Shown: positions 6,579-11,476 of the stretch, piece by piece
How positions within the stretch are numbered: position 1 is the stretch's first letter
How the letters are laid out: every line of letters begins with the position of its first letter
NCBI GenBank assembly: GCA_002417685.1
Contig: DICP01000028.1
Coordinates: forward strand, 1-11,476
Direction of reading: 5' to 3'
Length of the DNA stretch: 11,476 nucleotides
DNA from: Candidatus Mesolinea sp. UBA5823
GTDB lineage: Bacteria; Chloroflexota; Anaerolineae; Anaerolineales; Anaerolineaceae
Notes under the pieces: model-generated
Told to the model about the DNA's origin: nothing
Database searches by the model: none
What the model saw: the letters and a program-made list of their open reading frames with translations, nothing else
Made by a program: the position numbers and the translations under genes

Positions 6579-6606
6579 TTGACATACCTCGCGAGGGCGC
6601 TATAAT
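6579..6606 (+). promoter_or_regulatory. Consensus sigma-70-type promoter of the cysK-cysE operon
   Basis: TTGACA at 6579-6584 and TATAAT at 6601-6606, both perfect, with a 16-nt spacer. If the last base of the -10 is -7, transcription starts at 6613, the A of the leader ORF's ATG. Confidence 0.9.
6587..6596. promoter_or_regulatory. Perfect palindrome inside the promoter spacer, likely operator
   Basis: CCTCGCGAGG is a perfect 10-bp palindrome lying wholly between the -35 and -10 boxes. A further CGAGG half-site occurs at 6570-6574, just before the -35. A bound protein here would block RNA polymerase. The regulator is not in the window. Confidence 0.5.
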
Positions 6607-6612
6607 CTGGGT

Positions 6613-6687
6613 ATGATTTTCGATAGGGAAGCAATGAGCATTTCTTGCATGCAAATCGCGTGCATGTGTTTGGGGCGGGGTAGTTAA
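6613..6687 (+). CDS. Cys/Met-rich leaderless leader peptide of cysK-cysE
   Basis: A 24-codon ORF, ATG to TAA, beginning MIFDREAMSISCMQIACM and ending CLGRGS. Cys codons are at 6646-6648, 6661-6663 and 6667-6669; with four Met, 7 of 24 residues carry sulfur. The predicted transcription start is the A of its own ATG, so it needs no ribosome binding site and would be translated on every transcript. It lies 149 nt before cysK, the gene for the enzyme that makes cysteine. Ribosome progress through the Cys codons would then report the Cys-tRNA supply and control downstream folding. It was found by reading the leader and is below usual ORF size limits. The peptide itself probably has no function. 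Translation is inferred from layout and composition. Confidence 0.65.
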   Translation: MIFDREAMSISCMQIACMCLGRGS

Positions 6688-6789
6688 CCGCCTCATCTCT
6701 TCCCGTTAATTTTGCAACCAGTCGAGAGCAGGCGGCACTCCCCCGCAAAGCCCCTGCCATGGATGAAAATCATCCTGATTGACTGGTTG
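6626..6789 (+). promoter_or_regulatory. Attenuator-like leader with alternative pairings
   Basis: Domain I: 6626-6631/6699-6704 and 6634-6637/6693-6696 close a junction with hairpins 6648-6653/6661-6666 and 6674-6678/6688-6692. Domain II: an 11-12-bp stem 6714-6725/6779-6790 encloses hairpin C (6728-6732/6753-6757, inner 6733-6735/6743-6745) and hairpin D (6758-6777, GGATGA/TCATCC around AAA), leaving almost no unpaired junction bases. Segment 6688-6693 can pair with the end of the leader ORF (GGCGG at 6674-6678) or with AGGCGG at 6730-6735 in hairpin C, not both. TTTTATATT follows the domain II stem. I recognise no T-box, S-box or other known riboswitch consensus. Folding is by eye. Confidence 0.55.
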
Positions 6790-6835
6790 TTTTATATTAA
6801 TAAACAGATTTATTGCATTTTTAGAGGAGTTTATC

Positions 6836-7786
6836 ATGAATATCTACGATAACCTGACCCAACTTACTGGGAATACCCCTTTAGTCCGCCTGCGCCGGCT
6901 GGTCCCCCCGGAAGGTGCCGAAATCTTAGCGAAGTTGGAGTTCTTCAATCCTACCCATAGCGTCAAAGACCGCATTGCTGTCGCTATGGTAGACCAGGCT
7001 GAGCAGGATGGTCTCCTGCACCCGGATTCCATCATCCTGGAAGCCACCAGCGGGAATACCGGCATCGGTTTAGCTTTCACTGCCTCAGCCCGTGGTTATA
7101 CCTGCACCATCGTGATGCCAGATTCCGTGAGCTTAGAGCGCAAGCTTCTGATGCGCGCCTTAGGCGCAACGCTCATCCTGACGCCCGGCAGCACTGGGAT
7201 GGCTGGCGCTGTAGAAAAAGCAGAAAACTTACGCGCAACCGACAGTCGCTATTGGCTAGCCGATCAATTCAACAACCCTGCCAACCCCGTAGTGCACCGC
7301 CGCACCACTGCCGAAGAAATCTGGCGCGATACTGATGGTAACGTAGATATCCTCATTGCAGGCGTGGGCACCGGCGGCACGATTACCGGCGCTGGCAGCC
7401 GCCTGCGCGAATATAACCCCAATTTGCGCATCATTGCCGTCGAGCCAGCTGCATCCCCCGTGCTTTCTGGCGGGAAAAAGGGTCCACACCCCTTACAAGG
7501 TATCGGGGCAGGTTTTATCCCCTCAATCTTAGATACCAGCCTTCTCGATGAGATCATCCCGGTCGAAACGGAAGATGCCTTTGCTATCGCCCGAAAAATG
7601 TCCACATCAGAAGGCATCCCAGTAGGTATCTCCTCTGGCGCTGCCACCTGGGCAGCCCTGCAAGTAGCAGCTCGCCCAGAGAACCATGGTAAGCGCATCG
7701 TGGTGATCATCCCCAGCTTTGCTGAGCGCTACCTCAGCACCGAGCTATTTGCCAATTTACGGGAGGAATTCAATGGAAAACACTAA
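6836..7786 (+). CDS. cysK: Cysteine synthase A (O-acetylserine sulfhydrylase)
   Basis: A 316-residue PLP enzyme that makes L-cysteine from O-acetylserine and sulfide in the cytoplasm. Visible sites: PLP lysine K44 in NPTHSVKDR, substrate loop TSGNTG at 71-76, phosphate-binding GTGGT at 178-182, and the PLP-ring serine in GISSGA (about 267). Length fits the CysK/CysM family. The CysK assignment over CysM rests on pairing with cysE and on the motifs, so it is likely but not certain. The ATG at 6836 has GAGGAG 6 nt upstream; an open frame back to 6779 crosses the leader stem and is not used. Regulation is predicted from the operator-bearing promoter and the Cys-codon leader. cysE overlaps its last 14 nt. 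Confidence 0.95.
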   Translation: MNIYDNLTQLTGNTPLVRLRRLVPPEGAEILAKLEFFNPTHSVKDRIAVAMVDQAEQDGLLHPDSIILEATSGNTGIGLAFTASARGYTCTIVMPDSVSLERKLLMRALGATLILTPGSTGMAGAVEKAENLRATDSRYWLADQFNNPANPVVHRRTTAEEIWRDTDGNVDILIAGVGTGGTITGAGSRLREYNPNLRIIAVEPAASPVLSGGKKGPHPLQGIGAGFIPSILDTSLLDEIIPVETEDAFAIARKMSTSEGIPVGISSGAATWAALQVAARPENHGKRIVVIIPSFAERYLSTELFANLREEFNGKH

Positions 7787-8555
7787 TTCGGTAAAATTGC
7801 CTACACACGTAAAGCAAGCCCAATCCAAAGGGGAGCGTTTGAATTTCTTTCAATTGATGGCGGAGGATATCCGCACTGCTCTGGAGCGTGACCCAGCTGC
7901 CCGCTCCAGTTTTGAGGTATTCACGGTCTATGCCGGCGTGCACGCCCTTTGGGCACACCGTATCTCCCATTGGCTATGGCAGCATAAGCTCACCTGGCTT
8001 GCGCGCGTTAATGCACAAATAGCCCGGTTTTTCACTGGTATCGAAATTCACCCCGGCGCCGTTATCGGGAGGCGGCTGTTTATCGACCATGGCATGGGTG
8101 TGGTGATTGGAGAGACCGCCGAGATTGCTGATGACGTCACACTATATCACGGCGTTACCTTGGGCGGGGTTAGCTTAGAGAAAGTCAAGCGGCACCCAAC
8201 GGTCGAACACGGCGTGGTGATTGGGGCAGGCGCTAAAGTGTTGGGCAATATCACCATCGGCAGTTGCAGCCGCATTGGGGCTAATGCTGTGGTGGTGAAG
8301 TCCGTACCAGCCCAATCAGTGGTTGTCGGTGTACCGGGGCAAATCATCAAACGCGTGCATGAAGTCCATGAAGACACTCCAGACCTGAGGCACGCAGACC
8401 TGCCGGATGCAATCAGCCGCTATCTGCAAAGCATTAATGCTCGCATGAGCTCATTAGAAGCAAAGTTAGATGTGCACCCCGAAACAAAAGCTGTAATGCA
8501 GCAAGAAGCTGATGGCACTTGGGAGATCGATTGGGATGGTGATTATGTTATCTAG
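7773..8555 (+). CDS. cysE: Serine O-acetyltransferase
   Basis: A 260-residue enzyme that acetylates L-serine with acetyl-CoA to give O-acetylserine, the CysK substrate. An N-terminal helical part (about 24-85) precedes the left-handed beta-helix of hexapeptide repeats (about 90-190): TGIEIHPGAVIGRRLFIDHG, then VVIGETAEIADDVTLYHG and GVVIGAGAKVLGNITIG. H106 (IDHGMG) and the acidic E91 (IEIHP) fit the catalytic pair. After the helix comes a charged tail of about 65 residues ending GDYVI. A C-terminal isoleucine is the known anchor by which CysE docks in the CysK active site. The ATG at 7773 has GGGAGGA 5 nt upstream and lies inside cysK in another frame, so translation is coupled. The catalytic assignment is by position. 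Confidence 0.94.
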   Translation: MENTNSVKLPTHVKQAQSKGERLNFFQLMAEDIRTALERDPAARSSFEVFTVYAGVHALWAHRISHWLWQHKLTWLARVNAQIARFFTGIEIHPGAVIGRRLFIDHGMGVVIGETAEIADDVTLYHGVTLGGVSLEKVKRHPTVEHGVVIGAGAKVLGNITIGSCSRIGANAVVVKSVPAQSVVVGVPGQIIKRVHEVHEDTPDLRHADLPDAISRYLQSINARMSSLEAKLDVHPETKAVMQQEADGTWEIDWDGDYVI

Positions 8556-8579
8556 ACGAGAAGTAAGCCAGCCGAGATT

Positions 8580-8906
8580 TTAGGGTTTCTGTTTATACCA
8601 AAAAATTTCGCGCAAAACTGCTAATAAGACAATAAGTACTAAAAAGCCGCCCAAGATTATGACTTTATTGATATTGACAGATGGCGGCGCTACAGCTCCA
8701 ACCTCTGTTGGCAATGGGGTGCCTAATGGAGACGGCGTGACCGTTGTCGCGATTTGGGCTGCCTGATCGGGCTCACCCAAGTCCGGTTCCACCACCACGG
8801 CAGCAACCAAAGCAATAACCACACAAATCAAAATAATCACCGCCGTAAGGTGTCCATTTAGGTTGGAAAGCGATTGGGGAGCTTGGGTGTGATTCGACGC
8901 GCTCAT
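8580..8906 (-). CDS. Small two-segment membrane protein beside a lipoprotein gene
   Basis: A 108-residue protein with hydrophobic segments at about residues 20-39 (LTAVIILICVVIALVAAVVV) and 82-98 (VIILGGFLVLIVLLAVL), separated by about 40 residues rich in Pro, Thr and acidic residues (TTVTPSPLGTPLPTE). With both ends cytoplasmic, that loop would face outside, like the linker of the neighbouring lipoprotein. I recognise no family. It starts within the stop of the lipoprotein gene (ATGA overlap), so it is probably co-translated and may be its membrane partner, but it does not resemble an ABC permease. It ends 24 nt from cysE on the other strand; no terminator hairpin is visible there. Confidence 0.7.
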   Translation of the reverse strand: MSASNHTQAPQSLSNLNGHLTAVIILICVVIALVAAVVVEPDLGEPDQAAQIATTVTPSPLGTPLPTEVGAVAPPSVNINKVIILGGFLVLIVLLAVLREIFWYKQKP

Positions 8907-10237
8907 TGCAGGCTCTCCACAGCTTTTTGGGCAGCTTCTAGTGGGTCGATATCATCACGCAGTACAGCAATAACTGCATCATGCAACGCTGGGGCAACGC
9001 TATTGAGCACTTCGGTTCCTGGTGTTAGCTTTGTTACCGCCGCCAAACTATCCAATGCTGTCCGCAATTGCTCATCTTTCCAACTGGAGAGTGCCGAAGG
9101 GCGCATGGGCAGCTGACCAAAAGCTTCGCTCCAACCCGCCAAAAAGCCAGGTTCGACCAGGTTTTCTGCCAATGCCACAGCTAACCTTTGCTGTGCCGGC
9201 GAACTCGCTGCTACCGCCCAAACCCAGCCGCTGCCAGTTGTAAGCGAAACCTCATTTAGCGCGGGCGCAATAGCAGCCGCCTCATCAACCTGTCCAAGAT
9301 TGCTAAGCAGCACACGCACAGGAACTACCACACTATCAACATCCCCTTCGGCAAATAATTCCCATGTTTGCAGGTTGTTTTGCAGCTGGAACACATCTGG
9401 ATGGATGCGCCCTAGATCCTTGGCTTGCTGTAAAAGGGTCAACATATCCATAAGTGGCTTTTCGTCTAAAATTGGCCGGCGCTGGCTATCCACAACCGTT
9501 CCCCCCATTGCCAAGTAGAGCGTCAACGGGAAAGCTGCCTGAGGATCTTCTGCCGGAAAGGCAAAGCTTACGCCGTCGGTAGAAATTCCTGCCCAATCTG
9601 GCAGCGGCTGAACAGCTTGATTGCGGTTATATACAAAGGCTATAGGGTCACCTACAAATGGTATGCCATAGACCACGCCTTGGATTAAGCTCATTTCATG
9701 CGCGAAGGCGTACCAATCGGGACCGTCCACAATGGTGGTGAGTTCATCCAAAGGGGTGATGAGCGCCTTCAAAGCCGCCGTTTCCAGGTCCCGTCGGTTG
9801 AGCACCAGCAGATCCGGCAAGGCTTCTGGTGCAGCCACGCTGGCAGCGGTTAGGGAATCTAACATGCCACTGGCGCCGCTCATCGCCTTAAGACGCACGT
9901 TAATCTCGATCCCTTGAGATTGTGCAAATGCATCCAAGCGCGAGCGCAGCAATAACGCTGCTTGCGTCTCCTCCTCAGGGTTCATCTCTGCAGGCAGCCA
10001 CACCGTCAATTCGGTAGGGACAGGTTCAGGCGTTTCGGTAGGGAACCCTCCATCCGGAGTTGGTTGCGGCGTCTGGCTTCCATCGGGCAAGGTTGACAGG
10101 GTTGGCTCCTCGGAAGGCTGAACCCATGGCAGCCGAACCTGCTCAAGCACAGTACAACCGCTCAGACTACCGAGCAAAAACACCAAAACGGTCAGGCTCA
10201 GCCAAAAGCGGGATTTAAAATAGTTCCGTGTTTTCAT
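8903..10237 (-). CDS. Extracellular solute-binding-type lipoprotein
   Basis: A 444-residue secreted lipoprotein. A basic N-terminus and hydrophobic core end in lipobox LSGC, with C28 as the lipidated residue. A Pro/Thr/Glu-rich linker follows (about 42-75), then a globular domain resembling the sugar-type (family 1) binding proteins of ABC importers: PDLLVLNRRDLETAALKALI, GVVYGIPFVGDPIAFVYNR, and later GSGWVWAVAASS. The ligand is unknown. No permease or ATPase gene is in the window; downstream there is only the small two-segment membrane protein, so it may be an orphan binding protein or a sensor part. No Shine-Dalgarno is seen. The start lies 41 nt after the M42 gene. Confidence 0.82.
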   Translation of the reverse strand: MKTRNYFKSRFWLSLTVLVFLLGSLSGCTVLEQVRLPWVQPSEEPTLSTLPDGSQTPQPTPDGGFPTETPEPVPTELTVWLPAEMNPEEETQAALLLRSRLDAFAQSQGIEINVRLKAMSGASGMLDSLTAASVAAPEALPDLLVLNRRDLETAALKALITPLDELTTIVDGPDWYAFAHEMSLIQGVVYGIPFVGDPIAFVYNRNQAVQPLPDWAGISTDGVSFAFPAEDPQAAFPLTLYLAMGGTVVDSQRRPILDEKPLMDMLTLLQQAKDLGRIHPDVFQLQNNLQTWELFAEGDVDSVVVPVRVLLSNLGQVDEAAAIAPALNEVSLTTGSGWVWAVAASSPAQQRLAVALAENLVEPGFLAGWSEAFGQLPMRPSALSSWKDEQLRTALDSLAAVTKLTPGTEVLNSVAPALHDAVIAVLRDDIDPLEAAQKAVESLQ

Positions 10238-10246
10238 ACCAACCAG

Positions 10247-10252
10247 TTTATA
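10247..10252 (-). promoter_or_regulatory. Possible -10 hexamer before the lipoprotein gene
   Basis: Minus-strand TATAAA lies 9 nt before the lipoprotein ATG, implying a leader of about 3 nt. No matching -35 hexamer is seen, and the gene may instead be read from the M42 transcript. Confidence 0.25.
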
Positions 10253-10278
10253 CCACCAAGCCCAAAAACTGTTTTAGC

Positions 10279-11313
10279 TCAACCTAACTTCACTTCATGG
10301 CTGAGCAGTTCCACGAGCAAGCGGATAGCGTTCTCTACATCCATCCGCGAAACCATCTCCGAGGGCGTATGAATATATCGGCACGGAATCGAGAGGCAGC
10401 CAGCCGGCACGCCAGCGCGCGCCAATTGGATCGACCTGCCATCCGTGCCACCAGCTTCCAATACCTCCATTTGGTAAGGGATATCAGCAGCCTTTGCCGT
10501 CGTTGCCATCCAATCCACCACGCGTGGGTCAGCAATAAAAGAGGAATCGCGCACCTTCACCGCGGGACCTTTATCCAGCGCCACTTCCATTTTGGCAGTG
10601 CGCGGCGTGTCACCCGTGCGAGTAACGTCCACGGCTAACCCCACGTCCGGGTCGAGGCCATAAGCTGCCGTAGCAGACCCGCGCAAGCCGACTTCTTCCT
10701 GCACGCTGAAGACAAAATACACCTCATGGGGGCTAGCCTTCAGCGCTCGCAGCGCTTCGATCGCCACGACCACCGAGATGCGGTTATCCATTGATTTGGC
10801 TACCAAGTGCTTGCCTAGGTCCAAGAAGGGCCGCTCAAAACCGCACACATCTCCGACCTTCACGGGACAATCCTCACGCGAAGTTGCGCCCACATCGATA
10901 AAAAGCTTTTCCAGCGTAGGCAAGGCGTTAGGTTCCAGCCGTTCGCAGCCAATCACGCCGCGCTGTCCATTCATGAAGATCACCCTCCCGCCAATGCAGG
11001 TGAGCGGAGAGACGCCTCCAATAGAAATGAAACGCACAAACCCGTCTTCATCCACATGCGTGACCATCAGCCCGATTTCATCCATGTGCGCCGAAATCAT
11101 GATGCGCAAACCGTTAGGCTGCTTGCTACCCTTGCGCGCAATCAGGTTGCCCATGGCGTCCGTTCGGATTTCATCAGCGCTGCCTTGGATTTCTTCTAAA
11201 ATCGCAGCGCGGATCAGCTGTTCCTGGCCTGAAGGCCCAGGCGTCTCAACCATCTTTTTAATCAATGCCAACAAGGCGTCATCTTGCTCGATTTTCTTTG
11301 CTTCAATGCTCAT
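10279..11313 (-). CDS. M42 family metallo-aminopeptidase
   Basis: A 344-residue cytoplasmic dinuclear-metal aminopeptidase of the M42 (glutamyl aminopeptidase/tetrahedral peptidase) family, which trims short peptides. Expected residues are present: H76 and D78 (SAHMDEIGLMV), D176 (KSMDNRIS), the catalytic and ligand pair E206-E207 (VQEEVGLRGS), D229 (VDVTRTGDTP) and H315 (YIHTPSEMV). Length is typical. Family members were often labelled endoglucanases, which is a misannotation. AGGAG lies 7 nt before the ATG. The gene begins 13 nt after the stop of a second M42 gene, and the lipoprotein gene follows it, so the peptidases may process peptides taken up or recycled by the cell. Peptide specificity is not readable here. 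Confidence 0.93.
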   Translation of the reverse strand: MSIEAKKIEQDDALLALIKKMVETPGPSGQEQLIRAAILEEIQGSADEIRTDAMGNLIARKGSKQPNGLRIMISAHMDEIGLMVTHVDEDGFVRFISIGGVSPLTCIGGRVIFMNGQRGVIGCERLEPNALPTLEKLFIDVGATSREDCPVKVGDVCGFERPFLDLGKHLVAKSMDNRISVVVAIEALRALKASPHEVYFVFSVQEEVGLRGSATAAYGLDPDVGLAVDVTRTGDTPRTAKMEVALDKGPAVKVRDSSFIADPRVVDWMATTAKAADIPYQMEVLEAGGTDGRSIQLARAGVPAGCLSIPCRYIHTPSEMVSRMDVENAIRLLVELLSHEVKLG

Positions 11314-11326
11314 CTGTATGCTCCTG

Positions 11327-11476
11327 CTAACTCAAGATTTCGGGGTTAAGCCGTGTGAGGGCGTGATAAACCAACTTAAGCGTATTAGCCCAATCCTCCT
11401 GCCGGATGAGGCTAGCTGCGGAATGGGCATAGCGCACCGGAACCGATACGGAGATGCTCGGGACGCCCGCCCGCGT
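11327..11476 (-). CDS. M42 family peptidase paralogue, C-terminal end only
   Basis: The last 49 residues of a gene whose start lies beyond the window edge. RAGVPSISVSVPVRYAHSAA aligns with RAGVPAGCLSIPCRYIHTPS of the neighbouring M42 peptidase, including the metal-binding His, and the tail (DWANTLKLVYHALTRL) matches DVENAIRLLVELL. The residue after the His-Ser pair differs: no Glu stands where the neighbour has HTPSE. It stops with TAG at 11327-11329, 13 nt before the complete M42 gene. A tandem duplication is the likely origin. Confidence 0.85.
   Translation of the reverse strand, partial: TRAGVPSISVSVPVRYAHSAASLIRQEDWANTLKLVYHALTRLNPEILS

Noticed and set aside
6548..6760. 70-codon minus-strand ORF upstream of cysK
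   Set aside because: It is antisense to the leader and promoter, with no start site or recognisable protein features; a chance open frame.
6779..6806. Second cysK promoter (TTGACT at 6779)
   Set aside because: The only -10 candidate (TAAACA, 16 nt away) is poor, and TTGACT is the 3' arm of the domain II stem.
6613..6835. T-box or S-box riboswitch before cysK
   Set aside because: The T-box TGGNACCGCG-type sequence and the S-box conserved core are absent.

Overview
The window reads as ordinary bacterial chromosome. Gene content (RNase Y, RNase Z, RecX, tandem M42 peptidases), moderate GC and a lipoprotein with a Pro/Thr/Glu-rich linker fit a member of the Chloroflexota, perhaps Anaerolineae. 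This placement is inferred from style, not proven.

Layout, left to right. (1) Minus-strand operon 1641 to 38: a two-segment membrane protein, a 65-residue membrane protein (4-nt ATGA overlap), then ribonuclease Z. (2) A gene-poor stretch, 1642-2330. Its left half is AT-rich promoter DNA. Its right half (about 1940-2324) folds by eye into about ten helices and ends in a good intrinsic terminator, 6 nt before recX. It is a candidate non-coding RNA or recX leader. (3) Plus strand: recX and rny. (4) Minus-strand operon 6326 to 4548: an M24B Xaa-Pro-type peptidase and a glyoxalase-II-like metallo-hydrolase. The latter converges on rny with a 13-bp overlap and carries a 16-bp hairpin. (5) A divergent regulatory region, 6327-6835. 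(6) Plus strand: cysK and cysE, overlapping by 14 nt. (7) Minus-strand operon 11476 to 8580: end of one M42 peptidase, a complete M42 paralogue, a substrate-binding-type lipoprotein and a small membrane protein.

The most notable find is the cysK-cysE leader. A consensus promoter (TTGACA, 16 nt, TATAAT), with a perfect 10-bp palindrome in its spacer, places its predicted start exactly on the A of an ATG. That ATG opens a 24-codon ORF with three Cys and four Met codons. Downstream, the segment just after the ORF stop can pair either with the end of the ORF or with a hairpin inside a compact three-way junction. This is the logic of a cysteine-sensing attenuator driven by a leaderless leader peptide. 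The principle is known for cysteine-rich leaderless ORFs in mycobacteria. I do not know of it in this kind of organism, and the fold here looks distinct. CysE ends in isoleucine, as expected if it docks in the CysK active site.

Two 37-nt direct repeats (33/37 identical, exactly 100 nt apart) lie in the divergent region, one at a similar distance upstream of each promoter. They look like paired regulator sites.

All folds were found by eye; no free energies, searches or alignments were run.
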